Source: Pseudomonas frederiksbergensis
Lineage (GTDB): Bacteria; Pseudomonadota; Gammaproteobacteria; Pseudomonadales; Pseudomonadaceae
Direction: 5' to 3'
Length of the DNA: 64,000 bases
NCBI RefSeq assembly: GCF_003732275.1
Contig: NZ_MOBM01000038.1
Coordinates: forward strand, 434,001 to 498,000
Shown: positions 26,149-35,294 of the stretch, in pieces
Position numbering within the stretch: position 1 is the stretch's first letter
Layout: the number at the start of each line of letters is the position of its first letter
Translations under genes and position numbers: made by a program
The notes under the pieces: model-generated
Told to the model about the DNA's origin: nothing
The model's database searches: none
The model's input: the letters and a program-made list of their open reading frames with translations, nothing else

Positions 26149-27429
26149 TCAGACGGTCAGCGAGTAGATCAACGCCGAAATTGCTACCAGGCCCACCGCC
26201 GTCACGAAGACGTTAGAGGCTTGACCACGAAAGCGCGCCATGGCCGGAACCTTGCGGATCGCGTACATCGGCATCAGGAACAGGATCGCGGCGATGATCG
26301 GGCCACCGAGGGTTTCGATCATGCCGAGAATGCTCGGGTTCAGCGTGGCAACGATCCAGCAGACCACCAGCATGAATGCCGCGGTCATGCGGTCCAGCGT
26401 CTTCGGTGCCGGGCGTTTGCCGCTCTTGACGATCAGGCCCTTCAAGCCTTCGCTGGCGCCGATATAGTGGCCCAGGAACGACTTGGAAATGGCCACGAAG
26501 GCAATCAACGGCGCCGCGAAGGCGATGGTCGGGTTGCTGAAGTGGTTGGCCAGGTACGACAGGATCGACAGGTTTTGCGCCTTGGCTTCCGCCAGTTGCG
26601 CCGGCGACAGGGTCAGCACGCAGCTGAAGACGAAGAACAGCACCATCACCACCATCAAGATGTGGGCGCGTGACAGGATCTGCGAGCTGCGCTCTTCGGC
26701 ATGCGCGCCGTAGCGACGCTTCTGGTCCACTGCGAACGCCGAGATGATCGGCGAGTGATTGAACGAGAACACCATCACTGGAATCGCCAGCCACAGGGTG
26801 TGCAGCAGCGCCGACGACTCAGGCAGCGTGGTCGCAGTGCTGAGGATGCCGCCATTCCAGTGCGGAACCAGGAATACCGCCAGGAACATTAGCGCGACGA
26901 TGAACGGATACACCATCAGGCTCATCGCCTTGACGATCGCCTGCTCACCGCAACGCACCACTGCCAACAGGCCAAGAATCAGCACGAACGACAGCACGGC
27001 GCGAGGTGGCGGCATGATGTGCAGTTGATGTTCGAGGAAACTGCCCACGGTGTTGGTCAGGGCTACGCTGTAGATCAGCAGGATCGGGAAGATCGCGAAG
27101 AAATACAGCAATGTGATCAACGCACCGGCCTTGATGCCGAAGTGTTCTTCCACCACTTCGGTGATGTCGGCGCCTTCACGGCCGGACAACACAAAGCGGG
27201 TCAGGCCACGGTGTGCGTAAAACGTCATGGGGAACGCCAGCACTGCCAGGATCAGCAGCGGCCAGAAACCGCCCAGCCCCGCGTTGATCGGCAAAAACAG
27301 GGTACCGGCCCCGATTGCCGTGCCAAACAGGCCCAGCATCCAGGTGGTGTCATGGCGATTCCAGCTTTCTAGGCTCGCTGGTGTTGCCGCTACATAGCGT
27401 TCGTCGACGCTATTGGCCTGATCATTCAT
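26149..27429 (-). CDS. HAAAP-family amino-acid permease (serine/threonine type, SdaC-like)
   Basis: A 426-residue inner-membrane symporter with about 11 hydrophobic helices. The first helix GLFGTAIGAGTLFLPINAG carries the family glycine-rich motif. VFSFNHSPIISAF and GHYIGASEGLKGL are typical of the serine/threonine branch (SdaC/TdcC). ATG at 27429 has GGAG nine bases upstream and is preferred over the start at 27456. No deaminase gene is adjacent, so the substrate is inferred only from the branch. Confidence 0.88.
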   Translation of the reverse strand: MNDQANSVDERYVAATPASLESWNRHDTTWMLGLFGTAIGAGTLFLPINAGLGGFWPLLILAVLAFPMTFYAHRGLTRFVLSGREGADITEVVEEHFGIKAGALITLLYFFAIFPILLIYSVALTNTVGSFLEHQLHIMPPPRAVLSFVLILGLLAVVRCGEQAIVKAMSLMVYPFIVALMFLAVFLVPHWNGGILSTATTLPESSALLHTLWLAIPVMVFSFNHSPIISAFAVDQKRRYGAHAEERSSQILSRAHILMVVMVLFFVFSCVLTLSPAQLAEAKAQNLSILSYLANHFSNPTIAFAAPLIAFVAISKSFLGHYIGASEGLKGLIVKSGKRPAPKTLDRMTAAFMLVVCWIVATLNPSILGMIETLGGPIIAAILFLMPMYAIRKVPAMARFRGQASNVFVTAVGLVAISALIYSLTV

Positions 27430-27778
27430 CGGGTCGGATCTCCGCTTTCCGGTCACTTGCCACCCGGTCAGGACGAGTCGGAAAAACCCGACAGGCAGCG
27501 CCCTGGCCGAAACAGGGGCGCGATTGTCCGGGATTAATCAACAGAAGCAAAGGCTTAGGTGAGGAATGGTTATGCGGATCAGATTCTCCCGTAGGAGCGA
27601 GCGGACAAATCCTCTCCATCTGCCTCGCACTGATCTAGTGTTGTCATTAGAAGGATCGCAGGCTTCGCCAGCTCCGCCACCGGGAGCCAAAACCCTGGCC
27701 ATTGCCAAATCGCTCTGAGGTCAGCAATCTGAAGCGACGTTCGAGCCCCCGACATTCCGCTGCCCGCAGGAGCCCAGC
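27430..27778. other. 349-base divergent intergenic region
   Basis: This is the shared upstream region of the permease (minus) and the 2-hydroxyacid dehydrogenase (plus). It contains degraded REP-like pieces (gtaggagcgagcgga near 27590 and ggatcgcaggcttcgccagc near 27654) that no longer form a clean pair. No gene is seen. Confidence 0.5.
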
Positions 27779-28750
27779 ATGACCGCAACTGTTCTGGTAC
27801 TGGTTGAAACCATTAATGAATACCTGCCGATTCTCGAACATCAGGGGTTTCATCTGATTCTGGCCCCGACCCCGGCCGAGCGTGCCGCCGCCATTGCCCG
27901 ACAGGGCAGTCAGATCGATGCAGTGCTGACGCGCGGTCCATTGGGCCTGTACGCCAATGAAATTGCCGCCCTGCCCAACCTCAAGATCATCTGCGTGATC
28001 GGCGCCGGCTACGAACATGTCGACCTGCAAGCCGCCGCCGACCGCGGCATCACCGTCACCAACGGGGCCGGCGTCAATGCCTCTTCCGTCGCCGACCACG
28101 CCATGGCGTTGCTGCTGGCACTGGTGCGGGATATTCCTCGGGCCGATGCTGCCGTGCGTCGGGGCGAGTGGCCGAAAATCATGCGCCCTTCCCTGGCTGG
28201 CAAACACCTGGGCATCCTCGGCCTTGGGGCCGTCGGCATCGCTATCGCCAAACGTGCCGCCAACGGCTTCGACATGAGCGTGAGTTACCACAATCGCCAG
28301 CATCGCAGCGATGTGCCCTACAGTTTCTGCTCGACGCCGACTGAACTGGCGCGCCATTCGGATTTTCTGATAGTTGCCGCACCCGGCGGGCTCGGCACCC
28401 AACACTTGATCAACAGGCAGGTACTGGATGCTTTAGGGCCCAACGGATTTATCGTCAACATTGCCCGGGCCAGTGTGATCATCACGGCAGACCTGATCAG
28501 CGCGCTGGAACAACGACGGATCGCTGGCGCCGCGCTGGATGTCTTCGATAACGAACCCCAGGTGCCGGACGCCCTCAAGGGACTGGCCAACGTGATTCTG
28601 ACCCCGCATGTCGCCGGATTGTCCCCGGAGGCCACCCAAGGCACCGTGGAACTGGTCGGCAAAAACCTGACGGCGTTTTTTTCCGGTCAACCGGTACTGA
28701 CCCCCATTGCTTTACCGCCGCCGACGGCAGCCACCCGGCACAATCACTAA
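27779..28750 (+). CDS. D-isomer-specific 2-hydroxyacid dehydrogenase (glyoxylate/hydroxypyruvate reductase-like)
   Basis: A 323-residue NAD(P)-dependent dehydrogenase. The nucleotide motif is GILGLGAVGIAIAK near residue 145. The catalytic set is R in VNIARASVI, E in FDNEPQVPDAL and H in LTPHVAGLSPEA. The ATG follows gcaggagcccagc. The sequence alone does not decide between glyoxylate, hydroxypyruvate and other 2-ketoacids. It is monocistronic. Confidence 0.88.
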   Translation: MTATVLVLVETINEYLPILEHQGFHLILAPTPAERAAAIARQGSQIDAVLTRGPLGLYANEIAALPNLKIICVIGAGYEHVDLQAAADRGITVTNGAGVNASSVADHAMALLLALVRDIPRADAAVRRGEWPKIMRPSLAGKHLGILGLGAVGIAIAKRAANGFDMSVSYHNRQHRSDVPYSFCSTPTELARHSDFLIVAAPGGLGTQHLINRQVLDALGPNGFIVNIARASVIITADLISALEQRRIAGAALDVFDNEPQVPDALKGLANVILTPHVAGLSPEATQGTVELVGKNLTAFFSGQPVLTPIALPPPTAATRHNH

Positions 28751-29227
28751 AGGACGCCCAATAGCAGTTATCGGTACGCTTCTTCACTATTCGCGGGTTC
28801 GCTGAGTACTGGGGTGCCGGGATGACTGGCGGCCTGGCGGCCGGGGTCGATGCCGCCACCATGAGCGTATCGACAGGCGCCGGGGTTGGTTTGGCGCTCG
28901 ACCGATGCTGCCGGAGCTTAAAGCCTTGTATTGACTGAGATCGCCTCATCGCGAGCAGGCTCGCTCCCACCTTTTGGATCTCCGTCGTACATAAATACCG
29001 CGCTCAACCGAGATCCCTGTGGGAGCGAGCCTGCTCGCGATGACGTCGGCACATTCATTATCGATGCTGGCCGACATTCGTCCGCCGAGCCTGCGCTCGC
29101 ACATCAGGAACGCTGATTATCCGGCAACACGCTAACCTATAAGACCGTGCCGCGCTTGTGGCCCCCCCGGCGCACCATTAGATTAGCCAATGATGTCTGG
29201 CCTCCAAAATAAGCAGAAGGGATAAGC
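28751..29227. other. 477-base gap without a recognised gene
   Basis: It holds one REPIN (listed separately). The stretch 28775-28935 has a short open frame (YWGAGMTGGLAAGVDAAT) with no start or family likeness, possibly a gene scar. The phosphotransferase promoter must lie in the right part. Confidence 0.45.
28948..29041. repeat. REPIN, GCGAGCAGGCTCGC type
   Basis: Opposed copies 28948-28972 and 29014-29041 around a loop of about 40 bases. Confidence 0.9.
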
Positions 29228-30295
29228 ATGGCGCTTACTGACCAGTCCACCCGTATACGCTCCGGCGAAGAACTCGATGCCAGCCTGATCGATCCTTACC
29301 TCAAGGCGCACATTCCGGGCCTGAGTGGCTTGCCGAAAATCAGCCAGTTTCCGGGCGGTGCGTCGAACCTGACTTACCTGCTGGAATACCCCGAACAGGA
29401 ATTCGTCCTGCGTCGGCCACCGTTCGGTCACAAGGCCAAGTCCGCCCACGACATGGGCCGCGAATTCCGCATACTCAATCAGCTGCGGGACGGCTTTCCC
29501 TATTGCCCCAAAGCCTACGTGCATTGCACTGACGAATCGGTGATCGGCGCCGAGTTTTATGTGATGGAGCGGGTCAAGGGCATCATCCTGCGCTCCGAAC
29601 TGCCGCCGGAACTGGGTCTTGATTCAGCCAAGACCGAAGCCCTGTGCAAAAGCTTCATCGACAAATTCGTGGAACTGCACCAGGTCGACTACAAGGCCTA
29701 TGGCCTGGGCGACCTTGGCAAACCCGAAGGTTATGTCGCGCGGCAAATCAAAGGCTGGAGCGAGCGCTACGAAAAAGCCCTGACCCCGGATGCGCCGAAG
29801 TGGGAAGCGGTCAAGGCCTGGCTCAACGACAAGATGCCGGCCGATCACCCGACCTCGAGCATCGTCCATAACGATTACCGCTTCGACAACGTGATCCTCG
29901 ACCCCGAGAACCCGATGCAGATCATCGGCGTGCTCGATTGGGAGCTGACCACCCTTGGCGACCCGCTGATGGATCTGGGCAATACCCTCGCCTACTGGAT
30001 CGAAGCCGACGACCCGGCGCCGGTGCAATTAATGCGCCGCCAGCCAAGCCACGCTCCCGGCATGCTGACCCGCCGTGAGTTTGTCGATTACTACGCCGAG
30101 CGCGCCGGCATCCAGATCGACAACTTCGACTTCTACTACACCTACGGCCTGTTCCGTCTGGCCGGCATCGTGCAGCAGATCTACTACCGCTTCTTCCATG
30201 GTCAGACCCAGGACAAACGCTTCGCGCAGTTCATTCACATGAACAAACTGCTGGAGCAGATGAGCCTGCAAGTCATCTCGAAATCCAGCCTCTGA
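29228..30295 (+). CDS. APH-family phosphotransferase (ACAD10/11 N-domain-like)
   Basis: A 355-residue kinase-fold protein. N-lobe PGGASNLTYLLEYP and FVLRRPP provide the nucleotide and lysine regions. The catalytic loop is IVHNDYRFDNVILDP, and the metal site is GVLDWELTTLGDP. This is the branch that in eukaryotes is fused to acyl-CoA dehydrogenases (ACAD10/11) and phosphorylates 4-hydroxy-acyl-CoAs; that function here is inference. The SDR gene follows after 38 bases, and no acyl-CoA dehydrogenase is next to it. The start has a good agaaggga site. Confidence 0.87.
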   Translation: MALTDQSTRIRSGEELDASLIDPYLKAHIPGLSGLPKISQFPGGASNLTYLLEYPEQEFVLRRPPFGHKAKSAHDMGREFRILNQLRDGFPYCPKAYVHCTDESVIGAEFYVMERVKGIILRSELPPELGLDSAKTEALCKSFIDKFVELHQVDYKAYGLGDLGKPEGYVARQIKGWSERYEKALTPDAPKWEAVKAWLNDKMPADHPTSSIVHNDYRFDNVILDPENPMQIIGVLDWELTTLGDPLMDLGNTLAYWIEADDPAPVQLMRRQPSHAPGMLTRREFVDYYAERAGIQIDNFDFYYTYGLFRLAGIVQQIYYRFFHGQTQDKRFAQFIHMNKLLEQMSLQVISKSSL

Positions 30296-30333
30296 TCACG
30301 GCCGCTGATCGGGCCCAAAAACAAGGAAAAATC

Positions 30334-31101
30334 ATGTCCAAGACTCAGTTGTTCGACCTCGACGGCAAGATCGCTTTCGTCTCCGGCGCCAGCCGCGGCA
30401 TCGGTGAAGCCATTGCCAGACTGCTGGCGCAGCAAGGCGCCCACGTGATCGTCTCGAGCCGCAAACTCGATGGTTGCCAGCACGTCGCCGACGCCATCAT
30501 CGCCGCCGGCGGCAAGGCCACCGCCATCGCCTGCCACATTGGTGAGATGGAGCAGATCACCCAAGTCTTCGCCGGCATCCGCGAACAGTTCGGGCGCCTG
30601 GACATTCTGGTCAACAACGCCGCGACCAACCCGCAGTTCTGCAACGTCCTGGACACCGACCTCAGCGCATTCCAGAAAACCGTCGACGTGAACATTCGCG
30701 GCTATTTCTTCATGTCGGTGGAAGCCGGCAAGCTGATGCGCGAACACGGCGGCGGCAGCATCATCAACGTCGCCTCGATCAATGGTATTTCGCCGGGGAT
30801 CTTCCAGGGCATCTACTCGGTGACCAAGGCCGCGGTGATCAACATGACCAAAGTCTTCGCCAAGGAATGCGCGCAATTCGGCATTCGCTGCAACGCCCTG
30901 CTACCGGGTCTGACCGACACCAAGTTTGCTTCGGCGCTGGTGAAGAACGACGCCATATTGCAAACGGCGCTGCAGCAGATTCCGCTCAAGCGTGTGGCGG
31001 ATCCGAGTGAAATGGCCGGTGCGGTGTTGTATCTGGCGAGTGATGCGTCGAGCTACACGACTGGGGTTTCGTTGAATGTGGATGGTGGTTTTCTGTCCTG
31101 A
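30334..31101 (+). CDS. SDR-family oxidoreductase
   Basis: A 255-residue classical short-chain dehydrogenase. The cofactor site is SGASRGIGEAIA, the structural motif is VNNAATNP, and the catalytic tyrosine and lysine are in IYSVTKAAV, with serine in VASINGIS. It ends with SLNVDGGFLS. It is the second gene of an operon with the phosphotransferase and is closed by a terminator, which suggests shared handling of a hydroxy-acyl substrate. Confidence 0.9.
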   Translation: MSKTQLFDLDGKIAFVSGASRGIGEAIARLLAQQGAHVIVSSRKLDGCQHVADAIIAAGGKATAIACHIGEMEQITQVFAGIREQFGRLDILVNNAATNPQFCNVLDTDLSAFQKTVDVNIRGYFFMSVEAGKLMREHGGGSIINVASINGISPGIFQGIYSVTKAAVINMTKVFAKECAQFGIRCNALLPGLTDTKFASALVKNDAILQTALQQIPLKRVADPSEMAGAVLYLASDASSYTTGVSLNVDGGFLS

Positions 31102-31122
31102 TTTGGTTCTGCGAATAAACTG

Positions 31123-31149
31123 AAGGCAGCCAAAAGGCTGCCTTTTTTG
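31123..31149 (+). terminator. Intrinsic terminator of the phosphotransferase-SDR operon
   Basis: A 9-bp perfect stem aaggcagcc/ggctgcctt with an AAAA loop and a T run, 21 bases after the SDR stop. Confidence 0.92.
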
Positions 31150-31176
31150 TGTCCTGCGTATGTACACCGTCCCCGT

Positions 31177-31267
31177 GTAGGAGCTGCCGAAGGCTGCGAT
31201 CTTTTGATCTATGGCGTCAGTTGAATCGTTAAAGGTCAAAAAGATCGCAGCCTTCGGCAGCTCCTAC
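31177..31267. repeat. REPIN, GTAGGAGCTGCCGAAGGCTGCGATC type
   Basis: Inverted arms gtaggagctgccgaaggctg (from 31177) and the complement ending ctcctac at 31267, including cttttgatct/aaaaagatc at the loop base. Confidence 0.9.
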
Positions 31268-31310
31268 AGTGGGATCGGCGTTTTCACAGGAAGTATCGAA
31301 TCCAAACATA

Positions 31311-31353
31311 AGAATATTTATTCCACCATTTGCATATTGGGAATATTTATTCC
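31311..31353 (+). promoter_or_regulatory. Two operator-like palindromes (GGAA-N6-TTCC form)
   Basis: agaatatttattcc (31311-31324) and ggaatatttattcc (31340-31353) are near-identical, 29 bases apart, and lie 43-85 bases before the oxidoreductase start. The second fits GGAA-N6-TTCC exactly, the form recognised by RpiR-type IolR regulators of inositol genes. The binding protein is not in the window. Confidence 0.5.
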
Positions 31354-31395
31354 ATAAATAACCCTCCTGAAAATAAAAACCAAAGGACCTTGGCT

Positions 31396-32511
31396 ATGCG
31401 CGAACTCGGTATCGGACTTATCGGCACAGGTTTCATGGGCCGTGCCCACGCCTTGGCCTTTCGCAACGTCAGCGCCGTTTTTGAATTGCCGCTGAAGCTC
31501 AAACTCGCCGCCCTCGCCGACGCCGACCCGCAACGTGCGCGCCACTGCGCCGACGCCTGGGGCTTCGATGCGGCTCACAGCGACTGGCAACAGCTGATCA
31601 ATGACCCCAAGGTCAACCTGATCGCCATCACTACTCCTAATCATCTGCACTACCCCATGGCCATGGCCGCCCTAGCAGGCGGCAAACCGGTGTACTGCGA
31701 GAAGCCCTTGGCCGTGAATCTCGAACAGGCCAGTGCCATGCGTCTGGCCGCCAAAGCAGCGGGTGTGGTGACGCGGGTCGGTTACAACTATCAACACAAC
31801 CCGATCATCGGCCTGGCTCGCGATCTGATTCAAAACGGATCGCTGGGGCAGATCATCAGTTTCCAGGGCGAATTCAGCGAAGACTTCATGGCCGACCCTG
31901 TTTCACCCTGGTCCTGGCGCTGCGACGCCGATTACGCCGGCGGTGCCTTGGCGGACCTGGGCAGTCACTTGCTGGCCATGGCTCGTCATCTGCTGGGCGA
32001 TATCGAGGCGGTGTGCGCGGACACCCAGACCGTACATGCGCAACGCCCCGTTACGTTGGGCGGTCAGGAACGGCGCGAGGTCGCGGTCGACGATCAGGTC
32101 CACGCGTTGCTGCGGTTCGCCAACGGCGCGCGCGGGACGTTCAGCAGCAGCTGGCTCAAACACGGTTACAAGAATCACCTGAGTTTTGAAATCAGCGGCA
32201 CCCTAGGCACCTTGGCGTTCGATCAGGAACGCTTGAATGAACTGCGGCTGTATCGCGCAGGGCAAGGCGGTTTCCAACGGCTGCTGGCCGGGCCGGATTT
32301 ACCGGGTTATGCCGCCTTCAGCCCGGCACCGGGGCATCAGTTGGGTTACAACGAACTCAAGACCCTTGAAGTGCATGAGTTGGTGATGGCGCTGGCCGGT
32401 CTCGGTCAGGACGGGACAGATTTCGAACAGGCATGGGAAGTCGAACGCCTGGCGACGGCAATTCGTTTGGCGGCACAAGCGTCGCGGTGGGTCAGGATCG
32501 AGGAAGTCTGA
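31396..32511 (+). CDS. Gfo/Idh/MocA-family oxidoreductase
   Basis: A 371-residue NAD(P)-dependent sugar or cyclitol dehydrogenase-like protein. The Rossmann motif is GLIGTGFMGRAHALAF at the N-terminus, the catalytic-lysine motif is YCEKPLAVN near residue 100, and the C-terminal half is a beta-sheet substrate domain. ATG at 31396 with aaagga upstream is preferred to 31330, which would place the operator-like palindromes inside the gene. The exact sugar is unknown. It is monocistronic. Confidence 0.88.
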   Translation: MRELGIGLIGTGFMGRAHALAFRNVSAVFELPLKLKLAALADADPQRARHCADAWGFDAAHSDWQQLINDPKVNLIAITTPNHLHYPMAMAALAGGKPVYCEKPLAVNLEQASAMRLAAKAAGVVTRVGYNYQHNPIIGLARDLIQNGSLGQIISFQGEFSEDFMADPVSPWSWRCDADYAGGALADLGSHLLAMARHLLGDIEAVCADTQTVHAQRPVTLGGQERREVAVDDQVHALLRFANGARGTFSSSWLKHGYKNHLSFEISGTLGTLAFDQERLNELRLYRAGQGGFQRLLAGPDLPGYAAFSPAPGHQLGYNELKTLEVHELVMALAGLGQDGTDFEQAWEVERLATAIRLAAQASRWVRIEEV

Positions 32512-32568
32512 CCCGCCACTCAGGCCACACCCGCCGGTCGCACATCGCGCCGGTACACCTGACCCGGC

Positions 32569-32790
32569 TTACTGAGTGACGCAACGGGTCAGGGTCGTGG
32601 TCCGGGTCACCTGCCCTTCAACCCTCATATCACCCTGCACATCGGTGTTTTCGGAGGTCTGACAGGTTCGAACCGGTGGCGGTGGCGGCGCAGCGGGTGG
32701 TGGAGGCGGCGGACTGGCGCAACCACCCAGAATCGCCGCGCAGAGTACGAGCGACAATGGCGAAAAAATACGTATCCCAAAACTGTTCAT
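32569..32790 (-). CDS. Small proline-rich lipoprotein
   Basis: A 73-residue protein with a lipoprotein signal (LVLCAAILGGC), where the lipid-bearing cysteine would be near residue 24. It is followed by a poly-proline stretch and a short tail with two further cysteines (RTCQTSEN and TRCVTQ). ATG at 32790 places the signal correctly. The ribosome-binding site is weak. The function is unknown. Confidence 0.65.
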   Translation of the reverse strand: MNSFGIRIFSPLSLVLCAAILGGCASPPPPPPAAPPPPPVRTCQTSENTDVQGDMRVEGQVTRTTTLTRCVTQ

Positions 32791-32917
32791 AGGCTGACCC
32801 GCGGTAAGTAATCGACATTTTCCGCGACACAAAAACCACACCGCACACCCGCGGCCCCGTCACAGAAAAGAAATACCTCGCATTCCTTATAGCCCAGCCA
32901 CCCGCCAATGCCAGAAA

Positions 32918-33014
32918 ATCGCGAGCAGGCTCGCTCCCACAGTTTGAACGGCGTACATCAGAGGGGGATTTATAGGTTATAAGGTCGTCTTCGCGAGCAA
33001 GCCCGCTCCCACAG
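32918..33014. repeat. Two REP units in direct orientation
   Basis: atcgcgagcaggctcgctcc (32918-32942) and cttcgcgagcaagcccgctc (32989-33014) point the same way, unlike the inverted pairs elsewhere. They are different subtypes. Confidence 0.85.
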
Positions 33015-33050
33015 TGGATCGGGGGATATCTGCGAGAGAAAAGCCAGCGC

Positions 33051-33299
33051 CTACAAAGCACTGGACCGATGCAGGCCAATGCTCTCAAGCTCGTACCGCA
33101 ACTCTTCAATCAACGCCGCCATTGCCTCTGGCGTCCTGAGCATCGCCATGCTCAACCCACTGACCACCAGATCCACCTGCCCCGTCGCCGGGTGATAAAG
33201 CTTCACCGTCAACGAATTATCCCCCGTGAGCGCACACTCACAGGCCAACGGTGAAAAATTCCGCTCCAGTTGCATACGCAATTGCGCCAGATGAATCAT
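33051..33299 (-). CDS. DUF1652 domain protein
   Basis: An 82-residue protein with the pattern LRMQLERNFSPLACECAL, SLTVKLYHPATGQVDL and ALIEELRYELES typical of DUF1652 proteins of Pseudomonas. The function is unknown. AAGG lies about 9 bases before the ATG. Confidence 0.8.
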   Translation of the reverse strand: MIHLAQLRMQLERNFSPLACECALTGDNSLTVKLYHPATGQVDLVVSGLSMAMLRTPEAMAALIEELRYELESIGLHRSSAL

Positions 33300-33492
33300 C
33301 CCGATTCACCTTGGCGACGACGCAAAATCGACCCCACGCTTGATCTGTTCGCACCCATGTGGCTGTTCCTTTAGCTGCATCGAAGAGGACCCGATACCGA
33401 CCCGAAGTCACGTATCGCACCCTTACAGCCTAGAAAAACCAGCCCCTTGGCAGAACATCAAATTGCACCATCCCAACTAGTGCATTTGCATC

Positions 33493-34989
33493 TTAACGTT
33501 GCCCCTTGGGCCGCCTCTCGCTGGAGAACAGACCCCGTTCGCGGGCCCATACAATCGCCTCACTGCGGCTATGCACGTCGAGCTTGGAATACACCGTCGA
33601 GACATGATTACGCACCGTATTGGGCGCCAGTTTCAGGCGCGCGGCGATTTCCTTGTCGGCGAGGCCTTCACAGATCAAGCCGAGCACATCACGCTCCCGG
33701 GCGGTCAGGTCGGTGAACGACACACTGGGCAATTGCGGCAAATTGACGTTCTTCACATTAGCCAGTTTCTCGATCAGCGTGCGGCTGAACCAGGAGGCAT
33801 CTTTCATCACCTCTTCAATCGCCGACACCAACTCCAGCTCGGTGCGTTTACGCTCCGTGATGTCCATCAACACCAGCAGATAACAAGTGCCGTCCTGAAT
33901 GTTCACGGTGTCCGCCGAGACGGCGCAATCGATCAGCCCGGCATCCTTGCAGCGTACCCTGACATCGACGCGATCCACGCGCCCGGTTTTCTCCAGGGCC
34001 GCAAACAGTCGCGTGCGAGTGCCCGCATCGTCGATGAATCCGAGTTGCGCCACGGTCTTGCCGAGCACCTCTTCACTGGGGCACGCGAGGGTATCGAGAA
34101 AGGCTTCGTTGACGTCCATCACCACTTGATCGTCGGCGCTGCACACCAGGATCGGCACCGGGGTGAGGCGAAAGGCTTTGGCGAACCGTTCCTCGCTCTG
34201 GCGCAGGGCAATTTCGGCCTTGTGCCGCAGCTCCATGTCGACGAAGGAAAACAGCATGCAAGCTTCGTCGTTGAGCTCCAGCGGTTGCCCGGCAACGATC
34301 ACCTGTTTGCTGCCACCGTCGGGCAATTGCAGTTCGGCCTGCATCTGCGGAATGGTTGCCCCGTCACGCAAACGCTGCTTGGCCAGTTCCTTGTTTTCAG
34401 CGCGCTCCAGTACATCCAGCTCATAGGTCGAAGCGCCGATCACCTGATCGCGGGCATAACCGGTCATTTCCAGGAAGCCCTGATTGACTTTGATGAAGCG
34501 CAAATCGCTGAGGCGACAGATCACCGCCGGGGCCGGGTTGGCATTGAAGGTCTTTTCGAAACGCTGCTCGGCGCTGGCCCATTCGGTGACGTCGTTCATG
34601 ATCAGCACCAACGACTCCGGCTCGCCGGCGCGGTCGGCCAGCACCATGCTGCGCACGCTATGAACCCAGGTGCGCTCTTTGTTTTCGACTGGCGTCAATT
34701 CAACAAGAACATCACTGAACATCTCGCCGCGGGCCACGCGGCTGATCGGATAATTCTCCGTCGCTACCGGATGATTGTTGCGATAGCGCAAGGCAAACCG
34801 CTTCGCGTACTCCCTGGCATTGGCGCCCAGCTCACCAATCCGATTGACACCGTGCATGGCCAGCGCGGCGTCATTGGCCCAGAGAATGGTCTGGTCGAGC
34901 TCCAGCAGAATCACCCCATCGGACAGTCCGGCGATGATCTGCTGCAACTGGCGGCGATTGGTTTCGGTGGTCAGGACGTCCTGGCTCAT
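33493..34989 (-). CDS. Multi-PAS LuxR-type transcriptional regulator
   Basis: A 498-residue cytoplasmic regulator. About residues 10-125, 135-250 and 265-385 are three PAS/PAC modules (DGVILLELDQTILWAND; VICRLSDLRFIKVNQGFLEM; ILVCSADDQVVMDVNEAFLD). The C-terminal helix-turn-helix (about 430-490) has LTARERDVLGLICEGL, ADKEIAARLKLAPNTVRNHV and KLDVHSRSEAIVWA. There is no receiver domain and no kinase domain, so sensing and DNA binding are in one chain. Ligands are unknown. Its upstream side faces the horizontally acquired-looking large gene. Confidence 0.87.
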   Translation of the reverse strand: MSQDVLTTETNRRQLQQIIAGLSDGVILLELDQTILWANDAALAMHGVNRIGELGANAREYAKRFALRYRNNHPVATENYPISRVARGEMFSDVLVELTPVENKERTWVHSVRSMVLADRAGEPESLVLIMNDVTEWASAEQRFEKTFNANPAPAVICRLSDLRFIKVNQGFLEMTGYARDQVIGASTYELDVLERAENKELAKQRLRDGATIPQMQAELQLPDGGSKQVIVAGQPLELNDEACMLFSFVDMELRHKAEIALRQSEERFAKAFRLTPVPILVCSADDQVVMDVNEAFLDTLACPSEEVLGKTVAQLGFIDDAGTRTRLFAALEKTGRVDRVDVRVRCKDAGLIDCAVSADTVNIQDGTCYLLVLMDITERKRTELELVSAIEEVMKDASWFSRTLIEKLANVKNVNLPQLPSVSFTDLTARERDVLGLICEGLADKEIAARLKLAPNTVRNHVSTVYSKLDVHSRSEAIVWARERGLFSSERRPKGQR

Positions 34990-35105
34990 TGGAACTCCAC
35001 GATTGCGGCGGCGCAGTTACGCGCGACCCTGTGAAGATTACGACCGCCAGCGTTTGCGATAGTGCAGATAGCACTGCCACCTCCTCCAATTGCCAACACA
35101 ACCTT

Positions 35106-35235
35106 TGTGGCGAGGGAGCTTGCTCCCGCTGGAGCGCGAAGCGGTCCCAAATCCTGTCACCGCGTTGTTTCAGGTACTGCGCGTTAGTTGGTTTACGACC
35201 GCTACGAAGCCGAACGGGAGCAAGCTCCCTCGCCA
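35106..35235. repeat. REPIN, TGTGGCGAGGGAGCTTGCTCCCG type
   Basis: Outer arms 35106-35128 and 35215-35235 are inverted copies of the third REP type; gaagcggtc/gaccgctacgaagc-like inner arms also pair. It fills most of the gap between the PAS-LuxR gene and the end of the large helicase gene. Confidence 0.85.
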
Positions 35236-35294
35236 TACGGCGGCGGTGCGACGTTCGCGCGCCCCTCGATGCTGAGTGTTTCTTCCGTGATGAC

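Noticed and set aside
33499..35034. A 511-codon plus-strand frame opposite the PAS-LuxR gene
   Set aside because: The minus-strand translation shows PAS and HTH motifs; the plus-strand one shows none.
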